Assembly: GCA_036847185.1 (NCBI GenBank)
Contig: DAIUAM010000006.1
Coordinates: forward strand, 25,999-89,998
DNA length: 64,000 nucleotides
Direction: 5' to 3'
Source of the DNA: UBA4738 sp002413305
GTDB taxonomy: Bacteria > Actinomycetota > UBA4738
How positions within the stretch are numbered: the first letter of the stretch is position 1; each line of letters opens with the position of its first letter. Positions 1-7,968 of this stretch are shown here, piece by piece. The translations under genes and the position numbers were made by a program. The notes under the pieces are model-generated. The model had not been told where the DNA came from and did not search any database. It saw nothing but the letters and a program-made list of their open reading frames with translations.

Positions 1-936
1 GGCACCCCGGTGGCGCCCGAGCTTCGAACCACCGGCTTGCTGGCATGGTCGGTCGCGGAGGGCGGACACGTCTACCCGGTCGTGGTCGCCGTGCCGGCCA
101 GGTCGGTCCCGGTCGCCGTGGCGATGCCCTCGGACGTGCTGGTTGACTCGCCGGGCGGTGGCCCGTCGACGATCGGGGAGGGAGCGTTGGACTTCCAAAC
201 GCTGGTGGTGGTGACCCAGGGATCGCTGGACCTGCGGATCGACCACGAGATCACGATGACGGGCGCCGACCTGTCGACGCTGGTCGACCGGGCCGGTGGG
301 GTGAGCCTGGTGGCCGAGCTGCCGTTCACGTCGAACGGGCACCGCATGGGGCCCGGGCAGGTGGAGGTGAAGGGTGCGGATGTGCTGGCCTATCTGGACC
401 AGGGGAACGACGCGGACCGCACCGGCCGGTGGGAGGACGTGCTGCAGGGCGTACTGGCCAGCTCGCCCGGACCGTCGGGCTGGGCGCAGCTCGGGCAGGG
501 CGACGATCCGACGATCGCCGCGAAGATGCTCGGTTCGGCCCGCTGGGCAACGGTGCTCGAGCTCCCCACGGTGCTCGGTGTGGACGGCGCGTCGCGGCCG
601 AACCTGGCGAAGGTCCAGGCGTTGGTGAAGGCGAGGTTCGGGTCGCTGGCCAAGCCGCTGGTCCGCGTGGTGGTGCTGAACGGCAACGGGAACCCGGGGA
701 TGGGGGGCGCGATCGGCCGGCTGATCGCACCTTCGGGCTTCCGGGTGGTCGCGTCCCAGAACGCGGGTTCGTTCGCCCTCACGCAGACGCAAGTCATCGC
801 GTCGGGGGTGGACCTCCTCGGCGCGGCCAACGAGGTTCAGGCCCTGATCGGCGTGGGAAGGGTGTACGTTGGTGACCAGCCGACTGGGCTCGCGGACATC
901 ACGATCGTCGTGGGGAAGGATTTCTCGCAGGGTTGA
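1..936 (+). CDS. LCP/LytR-type cell-envelope protein, C-terminal part (partial)
   Basis: The frame is open from base 1, so the N-terminus lies before the window; the GTG at 10 is only the first in-frame start inside it. The last ~95 residues (VVVLNGNG, then QTQVIASG, then ADITIVVGKDF) look like the LytR C-terminal domain found after LytR-CpsA-Psr cores, which attach glycopolymers to peptidoglycan at the outer membrane face. The visible upstream part fits the end of such a core, including an aspartate-bearing loop around residues 130-150, but I could not find the conserved arginine motif, so enzymatic activity is uncertain. rsfS follows 31 bases downstream, the common actinobacterial LCP-rsfS order. 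A LytR_C-only secreted protein is the alternative. Confidence 0.7.
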   Translation, partial: GTPVAPELRTTGLLAWSVAEGGHVYPVVVAVPARSVPVAVAMPSDVLVDSPGGGPSTIGEGALDFQTLVVVTQGSLDLRIDHEITMTGADLSTLVDRAGGVSLVAELPFTSNGHRMGPGQVEVKGADVLAYLDQGNDADRTGRWEDVLQGVLASSPGPSGWAQLGQGDDPTIAAKMLGSARWATVLELPTVLGVDGASRPNLAKVQALVKARFGSLAKPLVRVVVLNGNGNPGMGGAIGRLIAPSGFRVVASQNAGSFALTQTQVIASGVDLLGAANEVQALIGVGRVYVGDQPTGLADITIVVGKDFSQG

Positions 937-967
937 GACGGACGAAGAGGGGCGGGGAGCCCGTGAC

Positions 968-1360
968 GTGGTGACGGACAAGGCCGCCGTCCAGGCCGAC
1001 TCCCGCGAACTCGCGACGCTGGCGGCCCGGATCGCCTCAGAGAAGCAGGCCGATGCCATCCTCGTCCTCGACGTGCGCGAGCTGATCACTATCACGGACT
1101 ACTTCGTGATCGCCTCCGGGGCTTCCGAGCGCCAGGCCAAGACCGTCACCGCGGAGATCGTCAAGGAGCTGAAGGAGCGCGGGGTCCGGCCCGTTCGCGA
1201 GGAGGGCGAACCCGGCACCGGCTGGCTGCTGATCGACTACGTGGACTTCGTCGTACACGTGTTCCGGCAGGAGGAACGCGAGTACTACCGGCTGGAGAAC
1301 CTGTGGCGCGACGCGCCGAACGTGGACTGGGAGCAGGAGCCCGAAGCGTCCTCCGGGTGA
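968..1360 (+). CDS. rsfS: Ribosomal silencing factor RsfS
   Basis: 130-residue RsfS/Iojap/YbeB family protein. RsfS binds ribosomal protein L14 on the 50S subunit and blocks subunit joining when nutrients are short. The family core is visible from ILVLDVRELITITDYFVIASG through the ERGVRP..EGEPGTGWLLIDYVDFVVHVF stretch and ends with YRLENLW. The frame can be extended upstream to 869, but I place the start at the GTG at 968 because GGGGAG (954-959) lies 8 bases before it; a second GTG at 971 is nearly as good. It sits between the LCP gene and tRNA-Ala. The usual leuS partner is 21 kb away because of an accessory block. Confidence 0.93.
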   Translation: MVTDKAAVQADSRELATLAARIASEKQADAILVLDVRELITITDYFVIASGASERQAKTVTAEIVKELKERGVRPVREEGEPGTGWLLIDYVDFVVHVFRQEEREYYRLENLWRDAPNVDWEQEPEASSG

Positions 1361-1393
1361 GTCGCGTCGACCGGTCGGGCGAGAGGCCGCTGG

Positions 1394-1399
1394 TAGAAT
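1394..1399 (+). promoter_or_regulatory. Candidate -10 box of the tRNA-Ala gene
   Basis: TAGAAT lies 13 bases before the first base of the tRNA, a fitting distance for a vegetative -10 element. No good -35 match at normal spacing is evident. Confidence 0.5.
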
Positions 1400-1412
1400 C
1401 GCCCGCCGTCAC

Positions 1413-1485
1413 GGGCCTGTAGCTCAGTTGGTAGAGCGCTGCCTCGGCAGGGCAGAGGTCAGGGGTTCGAATCCCCTCAGGTCCA
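1413..1485 (+). tRNA. tRNA-Ala (anticodon GGC)
   Basis: A full cloverleaf folds by eye. The acceptor pairs 1413-1419 with 1478-1484 and contains a G3-U70 wobble, the main alanine identity element. The D stem is GCTC/GAGC, the anticodon stem 1439-1443/1451-1455 is fully paired, and the T stem is AGGGG/CCCCT around TTCGAAT. The seven-base anticodon loop reads T-C-G-G-C-A-G, giving anticodon GGC at 1446-1448 and the discriminator A at 1485. The 3' CCA is not encoded. The loop has C at position 33 where nearly all elongator tRNAs have U. Shifting the loop to restore U33 (anticodon CGG) breaks the stem, so the alanine reading is preferred. Confidence 0.9.
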
Positions 1486-1571
1486 CTGTGAGCGAATGAC
1501 CCCAGGGCTACACTGACGGCCGCAGAGCGTCCTCAGCCGGGGGACGCGCGCGGACGATGGGGGGAATGGGC

Positions 1572-2942
1572 ATGAGCGCACCGACCGTATCGGATCTCAG
1601 GGAGCGCGTACGGGGGGAGGTCATCACCCCTGATGACGCGGGCTACGAAGAGGCCCGCAAGGTGTACAACGCGATGATCGACAAGCATCCGAGCGTCATC
1701 GTTCGGAGCGCCAACGCCGGCGACGTCATGGCGGCGGTCGACTTCGGGCGCGAGAACGGCGTCGACCTGGCGATCCGCGGTGGAGGCCACAGCGTGCCCG
1801 GGTTCGGCACCTGCGAAGGGGGCGTCGTGATCGACTTCTCGCGGATGCGCGGCGTCCGCGTCGACCCCGCGAACCGGACCGCGCGGGCCGAAGGCGGCGC
1901 CACCTGGGGTGACTTCAACGCCGCCACGCACGCGTTCGGACTCGCCACGACGGGCGGCATCATCTCGACCACCGGCGTCGCGGGCCTGACGCTGGGAGGC
2001 GGCATCGGCTACCTGGACAGGGGGTTCGGGCTGTCGTGCGACAACCTGATCTCGGCCGACGTCGTGACCGCCGACGGCCGGTTCCTGGTGGCCAGCCCCG
2101 AGCAGAACGAGGACCTGTTCTGGGCGCTTCGCGGCGGCAGCGGCAACTTCGGCGTGGCCACGGCGCTCGAGTTTCGGCTGCACCCGGTGAAGGACATCTA
2201 CGGCGGCCCGATGTTCTTCGAGCTGGAGCACGCCGGGGACATCCTTCGGTTCTATCGGGAGTTCATCGCCACCGCGCCCGAGCAGTTCGGTGGGTTCCCC
2301 GCGTTCCAGATCGCGCCGCCACTGCCGTTCATCCCCGAGGAGCGCCATGGCGACACGTTCATCGCCTTTGTCAGTTGCTGGGCCGGGCCGATCGAGGAGG
2401 GCGAAGCGGCGATCGCGCCGATCCGGGAGGTCGCGCCCGTCGTGGCGGAGTTCGTCGGCCCGATGCCGTACCCGGCGCTCAACTCGGCGTTCGACGCGCT
2501 CGTCCCACCGGGGCTGCAGCACTACTGGAAGGCCAACTTCGTCACCGAGCTGACCGATGAGATCATCGAGGCGCACGTGCAGCACGGGCCGAAGGTCCCC
2601 GTCGTGAACTCGACGATGCACATCTACCCGATCAACGGCGCGTGCCATGACGTCGCACCCGACGCGACGGCGTTCGCCTACCGCGACGCGAACTTTGCCA
2701 CCGTGATCGCGGGCATGTGGCCCGACCCGGCCGAGAACGAGAACAGCATCAAATGGGTGCGGGACTACTACGACGCCACCGCGCCGCTGTCCGAAGAGGG
2801 CGGCTACATCAACTTCATGGCCGAGGACGACCAGGACCGGATCCGGGCGAACTACCGGGGCAACTACGACCGGCTGGTCGATGTGAAGAAGAAGTACGAC
2901 CCGGACAACCTCTTCCACGTCAACCAGAACATCAAGCCGTAG
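1572..2942 (+). CDS. FAD-binding oxidoreductase, berberine-bridge-enzyme (BBE) type
   Basis: About 456 residues. The N-terminal part is a PCMH-type FAD domain with RGGGHSVPG, whose histidine is the usual covalent FAD attachment site, followed by TTGVAGLTLGGGIGYL and an SCDNL segment. The C-terminus (YRGNYDRL..KKKYDPDNLFHVNQNI) is the typical BBE tail. Members oxidise alcohols, sugars or secondary metabolites with oxygen; the substrate cannot be told here. Three ATGs (1557, 1566, 1572) are in frame; I chose 1572 because the G-rich GGGGGGA run sits 6-12 bases before it. The gene stands alone between tRNA-Ala and a dehydrogenase remnant, at the left edge of the accessory block. Confidence 0.88.
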   Translation: MSAPTVSDLRERVRGEVITPDDAGYEEARKVYNAMIDKHPSVIVRSANAGDVMAAVDFGRENGVDLAIRGGGHSVPGFGTCEGGVVIDFSRMRGVRVDPANRTARAEGGATWGDFNAATHAFGLATTGGIISTTGVAGLTLGGGIGYLDRGFGLSCDNLISADVVTADGRFLVASPEQNEDLFWALRGGSGNFGVATALEFRLHPVKDIYGGPMFFELEHAGDILRFYREFIATAPEQFGGFPAFQIAPPLPFIPEERHGDTFIAFVSCWAGPIEEGEAAIAPIREVAPVVAEFVGPMPYPALNSAFDALVPPGLQHYWKANFVTELTDEIIEAHVQHGPKVPVVNSTMHIYPINGACHDVAPDATAFAYRDANFATVIAGMWPDPAENENSIKWVRDYYDATAPLSEEGGYINFMAEDDQDRIRANYRGNYDRLVDVKKKYDPDNLFHVNQNIKP

Positions 2943-2961
2943 TAACCCCAGGTCCAGCGGC

Positions 2962-3120
2962 ATGGTCACGATGGCGTCGCTCCAGACACTCGCGGCGATG
3001 CTCGAACGGCGCGAGGTCACCAGCCCCGACATCCATTCGTTCTCCCTGGCGGACGGGGGAGAGGCTCTCGCTGCCCTGGCGACCGGCCACACCCGCGGGA
3101 AGATCATCGTCGTGGCGTGA
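2962..3120 (+). pseudogene. C-terminal remnant of a zinc-type alcohol dehydrogenase/quinone oxidoreductase
   Basis: A 52-codon frame reads ...LAAMLERREVTSPDIHSF, then a run ending LAALATGHTRGKIIVV. This is the ending of medium-chain dehydrogenases/reductases (the segment after the Rossmann domain, with the closing (S/T)GHxRGKIV motif). No upstream sequence supplies the GroES-like or NAD(P)-binding parts, since the BBE gene ends 19 bases earlier, so this is a decayed fragment rather than a small gene. The following methyltransferase GTG overlaps its stop codon as GTGA, suggesting the intact gene was once translationally coupled to it. Confidence 0.7.
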
Positions 3121-3731
3121 ACTTCGACGCGGCCTACGCCGGTTCCCCGCCGTGGGACATCGGGCGCCCTCAACCGGCGTTCCTCCGGCTGGCGGAGTCT
3201 GGTGCGCTGCGGGGGAAGATCCTCGACGTGGGATGCGGTACCGGCGAGCACGCACTGATGGCCGCCGCGCTGGGTCTGGGTGCTGTGGGGATCGATGCCT
3301 CACCGAGGGCGATCGAGCTTGCTCGGGGCAAGGCCGAGGCCAGAACGCTCGACGCCCGGTTCGTGGTCGGGGACGCCCTCGATCTCCGCGCCCTCGGGGA
3401 GCGGTTCGACACCGTGGTGGACTCGGGGCTGTTCCATCTGTTCGACGACGCGGAGCGCGCCCGATACGCGGAGAACCTGCGCGCCGCCATGGCTCCGGGA
3501 GGCCGGTACTTCATGCTCTGTTTCAGCGACCGGGTCCCCGGCGATCTCGGTCCGAGACGGGTGAGCCGGCAGGAGATCCGGAGGAGCTTCGCCCCTGAAG
3601 ATGGATGGGAGGTCCTCTCGATCGAAGCGGCCACGATGGACGTGACGTTCACCCCGGAGGGCATCTCTGCTTGGCTCTCCGCGATCGCTCGCCGGGCCGC
3701 GCCCGCCGGGCCGACGGCCCGGGCAGGCTGA
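3117..3731 (+). CDS. Class I SAM-dependent methyltransferase
   Basis: 204 residues with a Rossmann methyltransferase fold. Motif I is ILDVGCGTGEHALMAA near residue 35, motif II acidic residue is in VGIDASP, and motif IV is DTVVDSGLFHLF. The opening PPWDIGRPQPAF is typical of a bacterial family related to thiopurine and tellurite methyltransferases. The acceptor is unknown. The start GTG overlaps the stop of the dehydrogenase remnant (GTGA), explaining the lack of its own ribosome site. The next gene begins about 100 bases later. Confidence 0.85.
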   Translation: MNFDAAYAGSPPWDIGRPQPAFLRLAESGALRGKILDVGCGTGEHALMAAALGLGAVGIDASPRAIELARGKAEARTLDARFVVGDALDLRALGERFDTVVDSGLFHLFDDAERARYAENLRAAMAPGGRYFMLCFSDRVPGDLGPRRVSRQEIRRSFAPEDGWEVLSIEAATMDVTFTPEGISAWLSAIARRAAPAGPTARAG

Positions 3732-3829
3732 GGCCGCGCTGCCAGATCTTCGGGAAACCGATCGGGTGCGCGGCACGTATTCTCACCGAGCGACCGGTCC
3801 GGCCGGGCGGTCAACCGGGGGGGGGATGG

Positions 3830-5047
3830 ATGAGCCGACGCCCGTACCGACACCGTCCGATCCTGGGCGCGTTCGTCTTCGTCTTCGTCCTGCTGGCCTC
3901 CCCGGCAGGAGCGACGACCGGCACGAGCGTCTGGAAGGTCGTCCCAACGCCGAACCCGGGCGGGTCGAGGGTCTCGGACATCACGTTCTCCGGCGTGTCG
4001 GCGGCCAGCACCACCGACGCGTGGGCGGTGGGGATCGACCAATCCGGCGCGTTCCGGCACCCACTGGTGGAGCGCTGGGATGGAGTGCACTGGCGGGCGG
4101 TCAGGGTTCCCGAGCCCGCCGGCCGACAGTCCTGGTTCAACGGCGTGCTGGACCTGAGCCCGACCGACGCCTGGGCTGTCGGGGAGAGCACGAGCCCGAC
4201 GGCCGACAACCAGGATCAGCGCACGTTCGTGGAGCACTGGGACGGGACCGAGTGGTCCATCGTCCCCAGCCCGAACCCGGTGGTGGGTGGAGCATCGGGC
4301 GACGTGCTCCAGGGGATCGCCGGGACCGGGCCCGCCGACCTGTGGGCGACCGGATGGGTCCACGACGACCCGAACAACGAGAACGTGCTCCTGTTCGAAC
4401 ACTTCGACGGGACTGCGTGGAAGGCGCTGCCGACTCCATCCCCACCGGGCGCCGAGCAGTTCGGGGCGGACATCACTGCGCTCGCATCGGATGACGTTTG
4501 GGCGGTGGGGAGCAACGCGCTCCAGACGACGCTTGCGGCGCACTGGAACGGACGGCGCTGGTCGATCGTCCCCACCCCCTCGCTTCACGACGGTATCTCC
4601 CCGCTGAACGCGCTGACCGGCGTGACCGCGGTCGCCCGGAACGACGTGTGGGCGTCAGGTTACGAGGGCAACGTGAACAACCAGAACTTCATGGAGCCTT
4701 ACGTGTTGCACTGGGACGGCACGGCCTGGGCCCTGGTCCTGACGCCGAACCTGGGAGGCGAGGGCTCCCGGCTCAACGCGGCCACGGCGCTGTCCGCGAC
4801 AGACGTCTGGGCGGTCGGCCAGACGCAGGAGCTCGATGGGAGCATCCTCACGCTCACCGAGCGGTTCGACGGGACGGCATGGAGCGTAGTGCCGAGCCCG
4901 GACCCGGGAAGCGTCGGCGGGCTACTGGTGAACTCGCTCAGCGGCGTCGCCGGAGCGGGCGGAGGCGTCCTCTACGCGGTCGGCGCGCAGGAGATCTCGG
5001 GGCAGTGCTGCCTGCGCACGCTGGCCCTCCAAACGAACCGGGGCTGA
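3830..5047 (+). CDS. Secreted repeat (propeller-like) protein
   Basis: 405 residues. The start is ATG 3830 after an almost pure G run; the frame opens earlier, but a signal peptide begins here (RRPYRHR, hydrophobic FVFVFVLLAS, cleavage near PAGATT). The mature part has at least six copies of a ~55-residue unit with the core DxWAVG...WDGTxWSxVPSPNP, the pattern of WD-like or sialidase-type beta-propeller blades (visible at DAWAVG x2, DLWATG, DVWAVG x2, DVWASG). It most likely acts outside the cell. No catalytic residue is recognisable. The gene is monocistronic, with a convergent minus-strand group after it. The family recurs in actinobacteria and Chloroflexota with unknown role. Confidence 0.8.
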   Translation: MSRRPYRHRPILGAFVFVFVLLASPAGATTGTSVWKVVPTPNPGGSRVSDITFSGVSAASTTDAWAVGIDQSGAFRHPLVERWDGVHWRAVRVPEPAGRQSWFNGVLDLSPTDAWAVGESTSPTADNQDQRTFVEHWDGTEWSIVPSPNPVVGGASGDVLQGIAGTGPADLWATGWVHDDPNNENVLLFEHFDGTAWKALPTPSPPGAEQFGADITALASDDVWAVGSNALQTTLAAHWNGRRWSIVPTPSLHDGISPLNALTGVTAVARNDVWASGYEGNVNNQNFMEPYVLHWDGTAWALVLTPNLGGEGSRLNAATALSATDVWAVGQTQELDGSILTLTERFDGTAWSVVPSPDPGSVGGLLVNSLSGVAGAGGGVLYAVGAQEISGQCCLRTLALQTNRG

Positions 5048-5241
5048 GCGCCGCCCGGGTTCCAGGTCCGCAACGAATCCGATCCACCGGAGCCGGGTCC
5101 ACTCCGTATTGACTAGCCCATCCGAACTGCCACCAAGGCGCCCGAAGGAAGGGTCTGGCTGGACAACATGACCGCGACGGGAGGTTCGACGCCCGACCCG
5201 CTGAACCCGACCTGGGGCACGCGGATCTGGCAGGCGGCCGC

Positions 5242-5994
5242 CTAGCCTCCAGTCGCCCAGGAAGGAAAAGGCCGGCCCGCCGCGTCGCGAGCCGGCCCTT
5301 CGCCATAGGACCCTTCCACAGGGCGGGAGGCGACGCACCGGGCCTCGAGGTCTTCGATCCGTTCCAGCAGTCGAGCCGTGGAGCCGGTGAGGCCCGTCTC
5401 CGGATCCAGCTCGAGAGCCGCGCCCAGCCGGACCGCCACCGCCACGTGCCGAGGGAATCTGCGGCGGGCCCCGGGTCGAAGGAGCGGCTGCGTGCCCCAG
5501 ACGGCCGCGGGGATGAGCGGGGCTCCGGTCTCGAGGGCCATGCGCACGGCACCGGTCTTGACGGATGGCCGGATCGACGAGCGGCGGACCCGGCCCTCCG
5601 GATGCAGGCCGACCACCTCTCCACGCCGCAACGCGTCGACCGCGGCACCCAGCGCGCGGACGGGATCGCGCTGCCGGTCGACGGGGATGTGATGCATGCC
5701 GCGCAGCAGCGGACCACTTAGCCGGTGGTCGAACGCCGAACGGATCGCGATGAAGCGGACGAACCGGCGACGCTGGTGGGCGGCCAGCCCGAGGAAGAGG
5801 AAGTCCAGGTAACTGAGGTGGTTCGAGGCGATGATCGCCGGACCGTCGAGGGGGACGTGCTCCGAACCCTCGACCGACACGCTCCAGTCCATCGCTCGGA
5901 AGGTCAGCAGGGTGAGGCCGACCACCGAGCGGTACAGCGGCTCGGGTCGGTGGCTGAGCCGGTTCGAAGAGGGATCGCCTCCGCCCGACGTCAC
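5242..5994 (-). CDS. 1-acyl-sn-glycerol-3-phosphate acyltransferase (PlsC-like)
   Basis: 250 residues of the lysophosphatidic-acid acyltransferase family, which add the second acyl chain during phospholipid synthesis at the membrane. NHLSYLDF supplies the HX4D catalytic motif, FIAIRSAF and HHIPVDR the substrate-binding block, and HPEGRV is a variant of FPEGT. The frame extends upstream to 6462, but homology begins near the GTG at 5994, which overlaps the hemolysin III stop as GTGA, so the two genes are translationally coupled. A hairpin with a T run lies inside its last codons. Confidence 0.85.
   Translation of the reverse strand: MTSGGGDPSSNRLSHRPEPLYRSVVGLTLLTFRAMDWSVSVEGSEHVPLDGPAIIASNHLSYLDFLFLGLAAHQRRRFVRFIAIRSAFDHRLSGPLLRGMHHIPVDRQRDPVRALGAAVDALRRGEVVGLHPEGRVRRSSIRPSVKTGAVRMALETGAPLIPAAVWGTQPLLRPGARRRFPRHVAVAVRLGAALELDPETGLTGSTARLLERIEDLEARCVASRPVEGSYGEGPARDAAGRPFPSWATGG
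5266..5297 (-). terminator. Candidate intrinsic terminator at the 3' end of the plsC group
   Basis: GGCCGGC (5270-5276) pairs with GCCGGCC (5291-5297). On the minus strand the hairpin is followed by TTTTCC. It lies about 20 bases before the assigned plsC stop, so either the last codons are part of the terminator or the true 3' end differs. Confidence 0.5.
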
Positions 5995-6713
5995 CCGAGG
6001 ACCGGCCTGGCCGACAGGACCAGCAGCAGCACCGCGATGTAATGACACACGCTCGCCGCCACCACGAAGGTGTGCCAGACCTCGTGGTACCCGAACGTCG
6101 CGGGTCGGGGATCGGGGCGTTTGCGGAGGAAGACGATGGCTCCCCCGGTGTACAGCAACCCTCCGCAGAAGACCAGGCCCAGGTCGAGCGGGTTCATGCG
6201 ATGCAGAAGCTGCGGCGCGAACACGACGACGCCCCACCCGAGCGCGATGTAGAGGGTCCCGGTGAGGATGCTGAACCCGTCGACCCGGATCACCTTCAGC
6301 GTGACGCCGAGTGCGGCGCCCGCCCAAACGGCTCCGAGGAGGACCAACGACCAGGGGGACCGCAATCCCAGCAGGGCCACCGGCGTGGTCGTCCCGGCGA
6401 TCACGATGTAGATCATCGAGTGGTCGGCGCGCTTCATCGCCACGCGGACGCGGCCTGACCACCGGAGCCGGTGGTACGCGCTGCTCACCCCGTAGAGCCC
6501 GGCCAGGCTTCCCGCGTACACGGCCGCCCCCGTCCGAGCGGCGGCCGTGTGGGCCAGGGCGATCAGCGTGACCCCGGCCGGGATGGCCACGAAGAACGCG
6601 ACCTGGTGGAACCGCCCCCGCAGGCGGGGCGTTGGCGGACCGGCGCCCTCGCCGAGGGCCACGGAGACTCTGGCGGGCGTCCCCTGCGCACCGTGCTGCG
6701 ACGCCACGATCAT
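5991..6713 (-). CDS. Hemolysin III family (PAQR-like) membrane protein
   Basis: 240 residues with about seven hydrophobic segments. The conserved metal-binding pattern of the HlyIII/PAQR family is present: SSAYHRLRWS, ADHSMIYI and the C-terminal YHEVWHTFV...CHY histidines. Bacterial members are integral membrane proteins thought to be hydrolase-like; the hemolysin name is historical. The frame is open upstream to 6920, but those residues are arginine-rich shadow; the ATG at 6713 overlaps the stop of the preceding small gene (ATGA) and is chosen. It is the middle gene of a tightly overlapping three-gene minus-strand group. Confidence 0.87.
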   Translation of the reverse strand: MIVASQHGAQGTPARVSVALGEGAGPPTPRLRGRFHQVAFFVAIPAGVTLIALAHTAAARTGAAVYAGSLAGLYGVSSAYHRLRWSGRVRVAMKRADHSMIYIVIAGTTTPVALLGLRSPWSLVLLGAVWAGAALGVTLKVIRVDGFSILTGTLYIALGWGVVVFAPQLLHRMNPLDLGLVFCGGLLYTGGAIVFLRKRPDPRPATFGYHEVWHTFVVAASVCHYIAVLLLVLSARPVLG

Positions 6714-7039
6714 CGCCGCGGGTCTGTGGCGTAGGCGATCCGGGCCGCTTCCCGGAACCATTTCTCCACGATGGTGTACCGCCCGTGCTCGATCACCACG
6801 AGGTCCAGCTCGGGGTTCTCGTGTTTCGTCGCCAGGGCGAAGTGGGCCGGGTGCCCCCGGACCACCTCGTACTCGGCCCGGGTGAGGGTGATCGGCTCGG
6901 AGCAGTTCGCGTCGCCGCACTCGCAGAGGTAGATCTCCCAGATGCGCTCGATACCCGCCTCGTCATGGGCGGCGCGGGTCCACTCGTTGAGCTCGCGGAA
7001 GTGGGCTTCGTTCTCGACCTCGACCCGACTGCCAGCTAT
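6710..7039 (-). CDS. Conserved hypothetical protein without a canonical start codon
   Basis: A 109-residue frame reads through EAHFRELNEWTRAAHDEAG, IYLCECGDANCSEPITL, TRAEYEVVRGHPAHFALA, then VVIEHGRYTIVEKW and ARIAYATDPRR. It matches a family of small actinobacterial proteins with a CxCxxxxC cluster (here CECGDANC), probably a metal site, of unknown function. The frame is open from about 7180, but no ATG, GTG, TTG or CTG occurs before the conserved part. An ATA at 7037-7039, with GGAG about 11 bases upstream, is given as a provisional start. A frameshift near the 5' end (an ATG at 7080 lies in another frame) is the main alternative. Its stop overlaps the hlyIII ATG. Confidence 0.65.
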   Translation of the reverse strand: MAGSRVEVENEAHFRELNEWTRAAHDEAGIERIWEIYLCECGDANCSEPITLTRAEYEVVRGHPAHFALATKHENPELDLVVIEHGRYTIVEKWFREAARIAYATDPRR

Positions 7040-7256
7040 CCACGCCGGCTCTCCGGTTGACCCGGGTCCGCATCCGTCATGTGGTCCTCGCCTTCGGTTT
7101 CGGTCGCGCGGACGCGAACGATCGGTTCGGATGACCGGATGCTGGGGTCGGGGACTGAGGGCTCGGGCTCTGAGGGCTCACCTCGCACCCCCCAGACTAC
7201 ACCGTCGTCCCTGCCCGGAACGGGATCAGGCGCGATTCGATATCTTCGAGTTGCCC

Positions 7257-7901
7257 ATGGAGCCCGAATCGCCGACCGAACCCCTGCGCGTCCTGGTCGT
7301 GGATGGTCGCCGCCAGCGCCTCCAAGAGGTGGGCGACGTCGTCCTGTCGCTGGGCCATGAGGTGCTCGCCCGCGAGTCGGATCTGTCCGAGATCGGGCAC
7401 CTCACGGCCACGGAAGGGCCGGACGTGGCGCTCGTCATCGTGGGCGAGGAGTCCGAACAGGCCTTGCGGCTGATCGGCACCATCGTCCACCAGGCGGCCT
7501 GTCCGGTGATCGCGATCCTCGACGTGCAGGACCGGGCGTTCATCAACGAGGCGGCCAAGCGGGGGTTGTTCGCCTACATCACCGAGGGCGACGACCCGGC
7601 CGAGCTCCAGAGCGCCATCGACATCGTGCTGCGGCGGTTCTCCGAATACCACGCGTTGGAGGGGGCCTTCGCGCGGCGGGCGGTGACCGAGCGGGCGAAG
7701 GGGATCCTCATGGAGCGGCACGGGGTCGACGAGCGGGCCGCCTTCGAGCTGCTCCGGGGACACGCCCGCCGAACCGGCCAGAAGATCGTGGCCGTCGCCG
7801 AGCGCGTGGTCGACACGCACCCCCTCCTGCCGGCCAAGCCCGCGGCCGAACCCGCGCCGGAGCGCGCCGGGGAGAGCGCGGACCCCGGTCTGAGCCGATA
7901 A
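7257..7901 (+). CDS. ANTAR-domain response regulator (RNA-binding antiterminator type)
   Basis: 214 residues. Residues ~10-125 form a receiver-like domain (RVLVVDGRR; VALVIVGEES; AYITEGD). The usual phospho-acceptor aspartate position reads IVGE, so it is probably not phosphorylated. After a short helix (IDIVLRRFSEYHALE) comes an ANTAR domain, ERAKGILMERHGVDERAAFELLRGHARRT, which in known members binds two-hexaloop RNA and prevents termination. The ATG at 7257 begins the conserved MEPE..LRVLVVD N-terminus; the frame upstream is non-homologous. It is divergent from the minus-strand hypothetical/hlyIII/plsC group. Targets are unknown. Confidence 0.85.
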   Translation: MEPESPTEPLRVLVVDGRRQRLQEVGDVVLSLGHEVLARESDLSEIGHLTATEGPDVALVIVGEESEQALRLIGTIVHQAACPVIAILDVQDRAFINEAAKRGLFAYITEGDDPAELQSAIDIVLRRFSEYHALEGAFARRAVTERAKGILMERHGVDERAAFELLRGHARRTGQKIVAVAERVVDTHPLLPAKPAAEPAPERAGESADPGLSR

Positions 7902-7968
7902 CCCGAGCTAGCAAATCCCGAAGAGGTACGCGGAAGTTCAACGCGAACCGTGGAGAAGGGAGGGTGTC

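Noticed and set aside
5117..5245. Short plus-strand frame ending TWGTRIWQAAA
   Set aside because: Only ~42 codons, open frame without a good start or recognisable family; could be a gene remnant but not supportable.
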